Shown piece by piece: positions 1-10,960 of a stretch of DNA of 64,000 nucleotides (positions within the stretch are counted from its first letter, which is position 1; each line of letters opens with the position of its first letter). Under the pieces are notes generated by a model. It worked only from the letters and a program-made list of their open reading frames with translations, was not told where the DNA came from and ran no database searches. A program made the translations under genes and the position numbers. The stretch spans positions 136,607,875-136,671,874 of the forward strand of contig CM034546.1 in assembly GCA_020055645.1 (NCBI GenBank). The letters are read 5' to 3'. This DNA comes from Tomocerus qinae (taxonomy: Eukaryota > Arthropoda > Collembola > Entomobryomorpha > Tomoceridae).

Positions 1-1690
1 TCACGTTATCAATTTAAAATCATTAAATTCTGTATTTATGTAGTGATAATAATAAATTGGAGACATTAAAATACCGAAAATGTTTCTAACCTTAAAATAC
101 TAAATAGAACAACAATAGTAGTAATTTGCCAATGGGGATCGTGACTGGAAAACAATAGGCCACTCAACTGGCCTGGTGGGGGGTCTATTGATTTCCGGCC
201 ACACTATTCATCATAGCTCATTCATACGCCAGACAAGACACGATTAAAAACCCAATTATATAATAGTGTTAAAAACTGAAAAGGAAAAGATCTCTGAGTA
301 TCACATACTATTTTGACTAGATTAAAAATTTTGTAAGTTAGAACTTCAAAATTAGAAAAATCTTTTCCACAAATCACCATTCATCATAAATCAAAGTCTC
401 AGTAAAGTTTTCCTGACTATTACATCATGGCTAAGTATAAACGTAAAGTGACAAATGCGAATTCTGTTTGTATCAATGTCGGTATGTATGTCAGGCCTCA
501 AAAATTTTTGCAAACCTAGTTGGTGTGTGTGGAGTGTGGAGCCAAGGAAATCCTAGTACAAATATAATGTCTGATTTTGTCAAACCTATAGAACAGGCAT
601 GTAGTACTAATTATCTTTTTTGCATTTCATTTCTATATACGTGCACATAGTTATAGGACAAGTGTTTAAAGTTTAATGTCCAATTTAAGATGAGAAAGTG
701 CAAGGGTGTGAGAAGTACACTGAGGAGTGACGTGAGTCGTGTGGGCATCTCCAATGATGCTATTAAAAAGCGGAAGTCGTCGTCTCAGCAGTAAAGACAG
801 TAGTGGCTGTTCCAACAGCAATCCTTGTTAGTTTTAGGCCGTCTTCGAGCTTCAGTTTCACATTTTATCTCTCTCTCATCGCCATTACTTTAATCTCTCT
901 CTGTCATCAACAGTCATTTTTCTCACCGAAGAGCGGGATGCCAACTTCCGCTCCGGATCTTATGGCAATGGCTACACATGTTTGGCACAAATAGGCACGA
1001 AAAGTTACCGAAATTGTCACTTTCTCAGACAAAATCTCTTTTTCGAATTAAGGATTTTTATGTAAACTATCAGAAGTGAGTCTTTTGTCAATTAAGTTCC
1101 CATTTATTTACTTCCTATGGGCTTTGCTCATTAAGGAAAAATAAAAGAATGTAAGGTATTATTTATTTTAATTCATACGATCATATTAATTTAAATCCTT
1201 CATATGGGTTATGACAACATTAAATGTGAGCTATATACTGCCCCACCCTTGGGTTTGGCTAAATTAGTTTAGGTTTTTACTTTTTTAGGGTGGGATCTTT
1301 TATGCAAGTAGAAATCACATGTCTACTCGGTAAAGCTCCAGGAAGAAGTCAGTAGGTGTTAGCTTTAATTAAGTATGTAACCAATGAGCAGTCAAATCAG
1401 ATATGATATTTCGAAAACCATAATTTAATTATTTAAGCAATGGAAAATGTGGAGTAAATGAAGACTATGATTATACTATGGCCTGCTTGACATCCTTTCC
1501 ATACGACTCCATTGTAGATCATTTTTGGTCTCTCTGAATACTTTTACGTGGTAAAGGAGGTATTCCAGGAGATACATGTCTTTCGGCTGCAAATAATGAA
1601 AGGAAATTGCAGCTTCGGAGCAGCAATTGTAACCCTAAAACAATTTAGTATTATAATATTCTTGGTGACGTCAAAAAAGGAATAATGGAA
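1..1690. other. Upstream stretch, no confident gene
   Basis: AT-rich sequence with no protein I recognise. A 17-codon open stretch starts at the ATG at 427 and runs into a good GTATGT donor at about 479-480. A lysine/arginine- and serine-rich short frame lies at 690-793. They could be exons of one tiny gene, but no join gives a longer protein, so I call no gene. Confidence 0.4.
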
Positions 1691-1697
1691 TTAAATG

Positions 1698-3499
1698 TTA
1701 TGTTACTGATGGCTGAGGAGGATAGTAGAGCCACTTTGAATACCAACTGGGCGCCGTGCCAAATAGAAGTCTGCCTGGAGGCAGGTGATTAAAACGATGC
1801 CGATTTAGAGAGTCTCGTGTGTCCACAACAGTAATTCCCACATCCATCAGACAATAGGCTAAAATTGATTCATTTTGAGACACTCATAAGTAAATCTTTA
1901 CAGTTATAGTCTTTCTTATACTAAAAAGTACAAACTAATAAAAATGCAATGAAAAGGGTGTAAGGAGCAAACTAATATGATTCGGGGAAGTCGGCTGAAT
2001 GTAGAGTAATGGTGTTTTATGTTTTAAATCTATCAAGATTTTTAAGAGAAACAATTTTAAAGCATTACATCAATTTTGATCAAAATTTTGATTCTGAATA
2101 GGGAATTGTGCATGAAAAATACATATTTTGATCTTTCTTTCACCTTGGAAAAACAAATTTTAAAAAGGCGTCTCAAGGCTGTCAACATTTTTTAGTCTTT
2201 TTTGTTATAGTTACATTTATGTTTTCCCAAAATGTTGAAATTATATTTTAAAATCATTTTTTAATAATGATAACAATTGCATTTTACTATGGGACGTGAG
2301 ACAACACTCAGTGAGATGTATTGAATGATTCCCGTAGTAAATTACTCGTTGGCGTCCCACCCACACGTCCTTAAATATTTCCTCTGTACCAATCAAAACG
2401 TCGTCTTCTGCACTGTAATCGTCCGTTGAGCAGTTTTTTGTGTTTTTTGGAAATGCCTTCTCGACAAGGCGCTTTACAGCTTCTTTACTTAAAACGACTC
2501 CTGCAATTTACAAAATGTCATTCGTACGATTCACAAGTGTCAATCGGCATGAATTCTAGTATACTAACCAGCTCCGCCAGTCATAAATCCTTTCTGGACG
2601 TTGGGGGATTTCAATCGTTGACCGAAGTAAAGAGACTCTTTTGGATCATAATCTTTTAGAAGGAACTTTAAATTTTCAATAATAATGTAGGAATCATCAT
2701 CAGCCCTGACAAACCAGTCTGCTTTATCCAGATACTTTTCATAGATCAGTTTGTACGTCGCTTGTGTTTTGTGCCATAAATACTTTCGGCCTTCACCTTC
2801 ACTGAATACAGCCACTGCAGGCAGTTTCGAATCTGTTAGATATAAATTATTATATATTAAGGCTAGTAAGTGGCCATTTTCTCATTTTTCTTGACACTTA
2901 GTCACTTACCATTTTTAGAACTGACAAAAAGGAGCGTGTCGCATCTTTTGCCCCAAGTATTCTTTATATGAATGGCGTATGTCCAGTGATTTTGAGGGGC
3001 AGTCATTATCCAGCATAGAATATGGACGTCCTTTATTTGTTCATATGTTGTTAGACTTTGAAATTCTGTCCCCGTTCTATGTTTTGATATAAATGTTTTA
3101 ATAAAATTGTAATTAATTTTATCCCTCTAGACATGGAAAGTGGCCAACAGGGAACAAAAAAGGACCTTTTTTCCGTTTTTGAAGAAAAAATTTAGAGTAA
3201 GTTTTTTAAAAAGCAGTCCTTTTTTGCCTTTTTTGATGTATCAGCGTGCCTCACTTACTTCCACTTTACATGTAAATAAGGTAAAAGAGGTTTGCTTTAA
3301 AAGATAGTTTTTTTTTTACTTTTTTGTAAAAAAGGAGTGCCTTTTGGTTCCCAGGTGGCCAATTGTTTTTGGCTTTATATCATTAGTATTAGTTAGGAAA
3401 TTGCTATTTTAACCTTGACGAAGTTTGTACCCACAAGTACAGTAGGCCCAATGTTGAGATTACAATTAAATACAATATTAGTAATAATAGCGACTTCAT
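1698..3499 (-). CDS. C1GALT1: Core 1 O-glycan beta-1,3-galactosyltransferase (C1GALT1 family), 5 exons
   Basis: Transfers galactose from UDP-Gal to GalNAc-Ser/Thr in the Golgi, making the core 1 (T antigen) O-glycan. Exons: 3499-3414, 3076-2910, 2832-2569, 2500-2390, 1858-1698. All joins keep phase with GT/AG borders, giving 262 residues. The first exon encodes a short cytosolic tail and a hydrophobic signal anchor (about residues 2-24), typical of a type II Golgi enzyme. Family hallmarks in order: [38 protein letters not shown] (the metal-binding DDD at about 129-131); YFGQR; MTGGAG; and a C-terminal [11 protein letters not shown]...YYPP block. The family is usually 300-390 residues. The stem and the C-terminal tail after YYPP are short here. 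Intron 1 holds a transposon at 3148-3354 and intron 4 holds a repeat at 1959-2374. The start ATG at 3499 is chosen because it opens the anchor and its donor phase fits exon 2. Confidence 0.9.
1959..2374. repeat. Dispersed CTTAAGG-ended repeat, copy 1 (diverged)
   Basis: Shares ordered blocks with 38496-38946 and 53508-54008: an AATCTATCAAGATTTTTAAG-like block, then a CTATGGGACGTGAGACAA block, then a GTAGTAAATTACTCGTTGGC block, ending in CACACGTCCTTAA. It lies inside intron 4 of the galactosyltransferase gene. Confidence 0.6.
3148..3354. mobile_element. hAT-like MITE, GGGAACAAAAAAGG family, copy 1
   Basis: Starts CAGGGAACAAAAAAGG and ends CCTTTTGGTTCCCAG. It is flanked on both sides by GTGGCCAA (3140-3147 and 3355-3362), a perfect 8-bp target-site duplication. 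The interior is mostly AAAAAAGG/CCTTTTTT runs in opposite orientations around an ACTTTACATGTAAA core. No coding capacity. It sits in intron 1 of the galactosyltransferase gene. Confidence 0.8.
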
Positions 3500-3946
3500 A
3501 TCACAAAACTTCATCTGTTTAATTAGTGGTGCTTCTAAATCTAAAGATGACAGATACTACATCGTCGTTATCTCAATAAGTACAAGTTGGGTTGAAAGGC
3601 GGTTGGGCCTGATCTTGTTTTTCAGTGACCTGTGAGTGATATTTCAAGTTTGGAATCTATTTGTTCATGTCCAGACTATAAAAACTGAAATTCGGAAGCC
3701 ATAATGGTTGTCTCTGTTTGAAATCATCCAAGGAAAGAGCTATTGACTTTAATAATGGAAAACGAGTTAGCGCTGAACTTCTTATACAAACTTGCGTAAT
3801 TGCTACGCTGATTTTTTATAATATTCCACAATATAATAAAAATCCCAATATCAATGAGGTATACCAAATCCATGTAAAAAAGTAGCGGAGATAATTTGGT
3901 ACGTTACATAACGTTAGATGACGTATTTTTTCTATGGCGTTGTGAC

Positions 3947-4151
3947 CAGTGTTTTATTTTATCCGGCTTTTTTACATTTTAGCCAGCCAGGAGGCCATTT
4001 TATCCGGATAAAATGGATAGTGGCTAAAATGGTCATAGTCAAATTTACATGTGTTTTCATTTTGTCCACTGGCCAAAAGTCATTTTAGCCTGGATAAAAC
4101 CATTTTATCCACTACCATTTTATCCACTAGCCGGTGGCTAGTCAAACACTG
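3947..4151. mobile_element. hAT-like MITE, CAGTGTT family, copy 1 (ATTTTATCC motif)
   Basis: Terminal inverted repeats CAGTGTTT/AAACACTG, with perfect 8-bp direct flanks GTTGTGAC (3939-3946 and 4152-4159). The interior is built from ATTTTATCC and ATTTTAGCC motifs and their reverse complements, so the whole element can fold back on itself. Family assignment rests on CAG termini plus 8-bp duplication, which are hAT hallmarks. No transposase is present. Confidence 0.85.
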
Positions 4152-4159
4152 GTTGTGAC

Positions 4160-5401
4160 CCTGTCTAATGCCTAACTTCCCCTTGACCTGACCTAAAGAT
4201 TAACCTTTGAAACAAGTTACCTATGACGTGCTACATAATGTAGAGAACTATAGTTCAATAGAGCAAACTTATTCAAAATACGAATTTCTTAAGATATTTT
4301 AATAAATCTTCATATTTAAAATTAAACACAAGATATGCAATGCAATTAAGATGAATGATCTTAAGAAATTTATCTATTTTGGCACAGATTTAATTTTTTA
4401 TATGATCGACTGAAGACTAAATATTTCTATAGATATTATTGTTTTTATTAAACTATACAACTATAATTAGATTATAAACGGATGTATACTATGTAAAGCA
4501 CTATACTATTATCCTTCTGTTCTGTTTATAATTTGTTTATACTATTTGCTCTACTTTTAGTAGTAGTAAAAGCTATTCTAACAACTATTTGCCATTTCTT
4601 TCCTGGTGTTATTGTTCGTATTTTATGTATTTGTTAATATTGTGGGTAGTTTCGAGTGGTAATTTAATATAGCGTAAGCGTAGCCTATCTGCATTACAAA
4701 GTTATACTTCCTTTATATTCCAAACCATTGTAACCGAAAACGGTTTTTTTCCTGACCCAAAGGATAGTTATAATTATAATGCTTCCTTGTTGTATTTAAA
4801 CGTTTATTCATGGAATTATGATGAGGTATAACTACTTTAAGTTAACTTTAAATTTCCTATAGGTCGAAGTATGTACACGAAAATACTTTCCCTATTCGGG
4901 TTAAATGTATAAGAAACGATCGGTGTAATGTAAAGCTACAAATTTCCGTGTTAAAAACTAATATTTATTAGGCATTTAGTCATCGATAACACTTCCTGGT
5001 TGTTGAGTATAAATATAGTTGCGTTTCGTCATTAGATAAGTACACTAAGTCACTAAGTCATCAATTGTACATTTTTTCTTTTTTAATAAATTCTCATCTA
5101 AAGCTATAGTATTGGGAGTTGCGATACCCGGCAATATAAGACAAAAGTGTTAAAATATGTATCCCAATCAATGCTCTTGGCGTGTAATAAACAATGTGAA
5201 GGATCCTATGATGTTCTTTTTAGTCACGAATTGTAGTAGTTGTGTGTGTTAATTTTTAAATGCGATTTTAAACTTTTCAATTCATATTATAACTCTTGTT
5301 GTGTAATATTATAAATAACATAAATTAAATTCCCGATTTGACATTTGGTATTTGAAGACAAATAATACAATAGCAATTATAAACTTATTAAGTAGATTAC
5401 A
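4160..5401. other. Intergenic, possible core promoter
   Basis: AT-rich with no coding signal. A TATAAATA element at about 5010-5017 is followed some 30 bases later by a TCATTA initiator-like site. This could be the promoter of the chemoreceptor locus that begins at 5402. Confidence 0.35.
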
Positions 5402-6039
5402 ATGGATAAAAATCTATCAAAGCCTGAATATTTGTGCATTGCTACTGCCGAAAAGCCTAAAACGAGAACAATTTATTCAATTCCAGCATCTGAATTCGAA
5501 CAAATTAGACAAATATATAAATTGGCATCCTTTACAAGAGTGTCGTCTTATTATTGGAGGAAGAAAGAATATGTCGTGATGAAGACAGGTCAAGCCATGA
5601 TGGCTTACATTCACACAATTATTTGCTTTTTGTTGGCCATTTATTTTACAGTCCAGTGGCAAAGATTTTCAACCGCGACAGGAAATGTATCTATTACGAA
5701 GAATATTTACTTATTTATACTTTCAATGATTTGGTTGCAACCACCAATTACTAACAATAATTAATATTTATTGGAGAAGACCGATCATGCACACTTCTTC
5801 TCTGACATTCACTGATCAACTGACTTTTAGAAATAACAACTAACATATTTTATGACATAATGTGACACGAATAGACAAACATAATAAAATATCAATGCTC
5901 TTAGCAACAGTATCTTTATCATGTATTTTGTCTATGATCTGTGGTTTGTCATTCTGGATAATGCTCCTGACCAACATCACGTGGATCAAATATTCAGATG
6001 GAACATTTGCAATGTTAACATCAATGTTGCATGTCCTCA

Positions 6040-6346
6040 TCAATTTTGAAGGTTGAGTTGCAGATATTTCTCATATATTTCTGCTTGGGGCTTAATAGGT
6101 TCACCGATTTGTAACCCTTTAAATATATCGTATACATTTTTGATTAGACTGTACTCATATATTCTTTTTCCTAACAAAAACGGATTGCTGAACAAAATCG
6201 TATGAAAATATTCTTAAAATTTCCTGTTGTTTAATAAAAATAATAGGAAAACTTTCATATATCGTCGCATGAATAAGCCTCAATTCCTTTTTCGTTTGAA
6301 ATTGTACCCTTACTCCACTTTTTGTTGAAAAAAAGGCGGTATCCAT
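6040..6346 (-). pseudogene. Antisense coding-like remnant with one frameshift, unidentified
   Basis: On the minus strand, about 60 codons (6346 down to about 6166) and about 40 codons (down to the TGA at 6040-6042) become one continuous frame if one base is dropped in the A-rich run near 6165. The composition looks protein-like (RLIHATIYESFPIIF; YEKYLQLNLQN at the end). It overlaps the end of exon 2 of the chemoreceptor on the other strand. I do not recognise the family. It could be chance. Confidence 0.2.
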
Positions 6347-6476
6347 TAGTGGTAATATTGACTTGCCGCCATGGTGTTGGTATTGTCTAAATCAAACTGA
6401 TTTGATGAATAGAGTTTGAGAACAAAGAATTAGAGATAAGGAATATAATAGCGACTGAGCACGTCGAGGAATATAC

Positions 6477-7062
6477 CAAAGCTGGTGTAGGCTTGGTAAA
6501 GTTGGTCGTTCCGGGCATATTGAAAATGGAATTTCACCTTTTTTCATCGTGGATCTAAATTGAACGATTTAGATCCACGGCTTATGACCAAGCCATGGCC
6601 AAAATTTGGTTGCTCCTAAGAACGTGACGTCATCATACATCTGAGGACATAATGGCCAGTGTTCGATGACCAGCCGGCTGGTTGGTTAAAATGGCTGGAT
6701 AAAATGGCCGGCCGGCTGGTTGAAATTCTTTGTTAGCCAGTGGTTGAAATGGCCAAAATGGCTGAAATGGCCAAAAATAGTCAAATGGGGCTGTGTAAAC
6801 TGAGACAATCATTCTTGACTTGGCGGGAAATTTAAAAAACCATGATTTTTGGCCATTTTGGCCACTAGCCATTTCAGCAATTTTAGCCGGCTGGCTGGTC
6901 AAAATCCTTTTCAGCCGGCTAAAATAGAACACTGATAATGGCCGTGGATCTAAATCGTTCAATTTAGATCCACGTTGAAAAAAAGTGAGATTCCATTTTC
7001 AGTATGCCCGGAAAGGCCAACTTTATTATGTAAACCATCTCACTATGACTACACCAGCTTTG
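6477..7062. mobile_element. Foldback element with CAAAGCTGG termini, host of a nested insertion
   Basis: Inverted arms: CAAAGCTGGTGTAG...TCCGGGCATATTGAAAATGGAAT...GTGGATCTAAATTGAACG on the left and its reverse complement ending CTACACCAGCTTTG on the right. Flanks GGAATATAC (6468-6476) and GGGATATAC (7063-7071) match at 8 of 9 positions, so they are a plausible target duplication. The centre carries the separate CAGTGTT element at 6657-6934. The whole lies in intron 2 of the chemoreceptor pseudogene. Confidence 0.7.
6657..6934. mobile_element. hAT-like MITE, CAGTGTT family, copy 2 (AAATGGCCGG motif)
   Basis: Termini CAGTGTTC/GAACACTG with perfect 8-bp flanks ATAATGGC (6649-6656 and 6935-6942). 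The interior is arrays of AAATGGC(C/T), GCCGGCTGG and reverse complements. It is inserted inside the 6477-7062 foldback element, so it is the younger of the two. Confidence 0.85.
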
Positions 7063-9170
7063 GGGATATACCTATACGCACTTATAGTAGGTATTCCATT
7101 AACCAAACTTATTTGATTTCAGTTGACAGTGCAATGGATAATCCATTTTAATACTCAGTTTAAGTAAGGCAGAGGTTGCACAAATTATGTCTATCAATGT
7201 TATTGTTTTAATTAAGTTAGGTATATACGGCCTTAAAATTGGAATATTTCAGAAAGTGCTTGGAATTTTTAGATGAAACTTGGTGGTTGAGCTTTTCTTT
7301 AGTCAAGGAACATTTTGTATTCAATTTTAAAGCACATACCCCAAAGGAGTATGAGGTAGCCCCAAAGGGGGTACCCTCCTCCCCCAATTTTTTTATGAGT
7401 GGAATAAACTGAAAGCTATATTTTTTACATAACTTACGATAGAATGCAATCATATTTGACATTTAAGAATTGTGGCCGCAACCTAAAGGGCCTAGTGACA
7501 GTGTGGTAAGGTCCCTAGAAATTATTGATAGACTATTTTACAACAAAAAGTGGATTGAGGCTAATTTATTCCTTAAGGAACTTTCAATGTCCCCTTTCTT
7601 GTTCACTCGTTAGGTATGGGTAAAATTGCTCAAAGTAATTATTAATTCTATTTTTTATTTAGAAAAATATATGGAGAGTACAGAAAGGAGTGAAAATTAT
7701 TTTCTAACGAGAGCAATGCAATTACTGAACACAATCCCAGTTGCCGTACCTTGCGTGGGACTCACATTTTACTTGTTCTTCCACAACGAACCCGTATTCC
7801 TGTATGTGGAGCTTCCTAAGGAATATCAACATCCTCTTTTTATTGTCTTTGCGTCCATAACTCTCTGTTGGACACTGGCAGCAACTTCATGTATGGCCAA
7901 TATTTTACTGGAAGTATTACTACTCGATTGGCACATTTTTTCAATTCTCGCAGCAGAACTAAAGTAAACGATTCATTTATTCCTCCTTAAAATGCTTACT
8001 TATACAATTAGCCACACTGGGCTAGAATTTTATTTCACCTTTTCATTCATTGCTAATTTTTGCTCGTCCATAAACTTTTCTGTATTAAATTCTGTTAAAA
8101 TATTTTAATTTAATTAAATATTTATGAATATAGAGCACAAGATTACTTTTGAGATATTATACTACCCGCGGTCACTGGGCCCAAGTCTTGTATTAAACAA
8201 AGCTAGTGAGCGTATAAAGAATAATATTTATTTACCATTATCCAGCACACCATTTAAGTCACTGCTAAGACTCGTTATTGATTTATGATCAAATGTTAGT
8301 AGCAGTAATCGTAATGCAGAACATTCTGGGTTAGGGTTTCTTTCGTAATTAAACCTTTTTAAATTCTGTAACTGTACAGTATTTAGAGGCTTGGGATAAT
8401 AAATAACACTATAATAACGTGAAAAATGCTTATTAGACGCGTATTGGCACGAAGATCTGATGCATAAAAACCGACGCGGATACTATGCGCTGCTTTGCGT
8501 TTATACTATAGTAAAGATTCTGATATCATTAATATACGTTTTTGAAATATTTCAGACAAGGTTGTCGACGTTATAAATCAAACGACATCGTTCGCCGTCG
8601 TCCAGAAATCATTATGAAATACTTCAACATTATAAAATGTAACCTGCAGTGGCTTCAAGAGAGTTATGGCTTAGTAATGGCTCCCATTCAATCGCTGATG
8701 ACAAGGACGATAATAGTTATTAATGTGATAATTATAAAATACCATGACACAATTCATTCTTTTATTTTAGTGGAATTTTTTTCAATCTCATGCTTTGTTT
8801 TTATTGGATGGTGTGTAATTTTAGCTACCTTTGATAAACTGACACAAATATATAACGATTTAGTTACAAGCTTAAGTGGTTACTTGGTAAAAAAACAAAC
8901 TGGACAAATGATGCATAATAAAGTTTCAGAAATCTTGCAAAGTATTGCACTTTAAAATAGGATTGGATAATCCTATAACCATTTAGAGTGTCCCTTTATT
9001 TGCTTTAAGTCTTAGTAGGGGAACAATGAAGCTACTGGCAATATCTGGAGTTGAAATTGCTACATTGGACTTGATGGATTAGACATTGTATTGCAGTCTG
9101 TGATTCTGTGTACATTTTAACCTTTTGGAATGATCTAAGGAATTATTTAATATTTGTACAATATTGAATC

Positions 9171-9425
9171 GTGTTGTATTATTGCATTGTTGGGGATAAG
9201 GGAAAAATAAATTTTCTCCTACACGCTCTCATTTGGTCTATTATTTGTATTCAAACATCCGCATCTGATGTTGAATCTTATCCGTTTCCCAGGGCCGGTG
9301 AGGTTTTCATGATGCCCGGACAAACGCTATTTTTTGACTTTTTGACGACAAACGCTCTTACTAACCTTAATGTCATTTCAGATTTTAAGAACAGAAAATT
9401 TTTTTGTCGCACAAACTTATGCTAA
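9171..9425 (+). CDS. Possible coding fragment with signal-like segment
   Basis: An open frame with a hydrophobic stretch (FLLHALIWSIICIQTSA), then YPFPRAGEVFMMPGQTLFFDFL, resembles the start of a secreted protein. The F-P-R...G-x-x-L layout vaguely recalls DM4/DM12-type proteins. There is no ATG before the hydrophobic segment and no downstream exon I can join, so it may be a relic or chance. Confidence 0.2.
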   Translation: MLYYCIVGDKGKINFLLHALIWSIICIQTSASDVESYPFPRAGEVFMMPGQTLFFDFLTTNALTNLNVISDFKNRKFFCRTNLC

Positions 9426-9706
9426 AATAGGGTAGCAATAGAAAAGCAATTTTAAAGCTGACACCATACGTTAAGACGTTATGTGAAGACAGTTTGGGTT
9501 GAAATGGTTTGGTACAGACACTCAGGACAGTATGTAAGATTCTTTTATGATTTACTGGACTCAAAGGTTAATTTTGATTATTCGATCGCTTGATTGAATT
9601 CACTTAGAACTAGGGCTATTTAATACTTCAGTACGATAAGATAAGCTATATACATACATCTCCGTTAACATGAGCAATCAGTCTGGGAGTATTAATATCT
9701 TATGAA

Positions 9707-9810
9707 CAGGGCCGTAACTACCAAATGGGCAGCTGCCTAAGGCCTGGCATCTGTAGGGGCCCCGAGCCAAGCCAGAGTAACAAGGACGTATTGAGCTAGT
9801 ACCAGCCCTG
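9707..9810. mobile_element. Short hAT-like MITE, CAGGGC termini (104 bp)
   Basis: Starts CAGGGCCGTAACTACC and ends GTACCAGCCCTG. It is flanked by a perfect 8-bp duplication, CTTATGAA (9699-9706 and 9811-9818). Non-coding. Probably related in type to the element at 24729-24846. Confidence 0.8.
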
Positions 9811-9819
9811 CTTATGAAT

Positions 9820-10960
9820 ACACTAAATGTGCTCATTTGATGGGGCAATGGAATATTGATTGAGTCTTGCATTAATGTAAGCAGTAAACAGCGTTAAGAT
9901 TTGACTTTGCTGTGGTGCGTCTCCAGTACAGACTTATTTTAAGCGACTACCAATAGTAATAATATTTAATGAAAACGAAACAAGAATTATGTCTATGGCT
10001 CAAGTGAAGATTGATAATCTCAAATACAGCGGTTGGCAATTAATTGTTAACCTTAGTATTACCAACTCTATTTCCATTTCCACTTTTTGTCAATTCCTCC
10101 GTCTAAGGCAGATTATCATTAAACTATTACCTAAGAATGAATCCACCTCAAAGTGGAACGGGGCGAAAGGCAAAAATTCACTGATTCAATAGAAAATCAA
10201 TTGCAGACAATTGTCGCATAAAGTAGGTCAAAATTACAAGTTTTGCTTTGAAATCTGCGGACATTAGATAACTGGCATTTTGTATTTACGGTTTTATTCA
10301 TTTTAAAATTAATTGAACCGGTAAATGGGAAATTTTGGAATGGGATAATTTTTAAAGTACTAAAGCAGTTGTTTTTGTGTATAAAATAATTTAATAAATT
10401 TTCATTTTAACATACGATTTTTACTTTCAGACTACTCAAATCTCAGTGAGCCTCCTCAATTACATAACTTTTATCATTTTATTAGATAAAGACCAAGTTT
10501 CAAAAGGGCACAGGTTGAAATATCTTGGCATACAACTGTGTGAGTTTTGATTGAACCAGCTAGGGTTAAGACTATTAACTCACTTCATATGGCGGCAGTC
10601 CAATTTAATCCAGATTGCAAAACCGCAACTTTCTTGTGAGTGATGGCAGCAAATCCCAAAACATAATTTATGTATTTGGCATTAGAGTTGGTGGGGGAAA
10701 AACCGTAGTAAATTAGTAAAGTAGTAAATTTATTATGTAAATTGACTTGTAATCAGATAATTTGACATCTTAAATAGCGGAGTGGCGTCACTTTCAACAT
10801 CTAGTTCCCTTTTCAAATTGGGTTACTATCACAAATCACCAACGAGTAAGAAAACGAATATAACAAGTTAATCCGAATAATTTTTAAGCGTCTCAATTTT
10901 AATTAAATTTATTGATTTTTTGAGTTTATAGAATTGCCGACCAATTATTAAGTTACCGGT
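9820..10960. other. Intergenic, nothing recognised
   Basis: AT-rich sequence. Short open frames have no recognisable composition or family. It presumably includes the upstream region of the chemoreceptor starting at 10961. Confidence 0.4.

Larger units (their letters stand above)
5402..9082 (+). pseudogene. Gustatory-receptor-like seven-transmembrane gene, probably a pseudogene
   Basis: Recognisable pieces: a first exon from ATG 5402 with an N-terminal cytosolic part and TM1 (HTIICFLLAIYF); a second, about 5882-6051, with TM2; 7663-7963 with two membrane segments; and 8556 onward with two more. The joins 6051/7663 (phase 1, GAAG|AA) and 7963/8556 (AA|A) are clean and match the intron positions of the intact gene at 10961-12788. 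Defects: no splice pair joins exon 1 to exon 2 in frame. The last exon stops at 8955, whereas a one-base shift near 8951-8953 continues the expected C-terminal helix (IGLDNPITI). A TAG at 8984-8986 then interrupts it before SVPLFALSLSRG, which runs to 9082. Known for the family: ligand-gated cation channels of sensory neurons. Annotation as a gustatory receptor rests on topology, not on a strong motif. Confidence 0.6.

Noticed and set aside
6633-6962. Minus-strand 109-codon frame
   Set aside because: Lies across the hAT-like element at 6657-6934 and its host. The repetitive protein pattern (FWPFQPFWPFQP) comes from the AAATGGCC motif.
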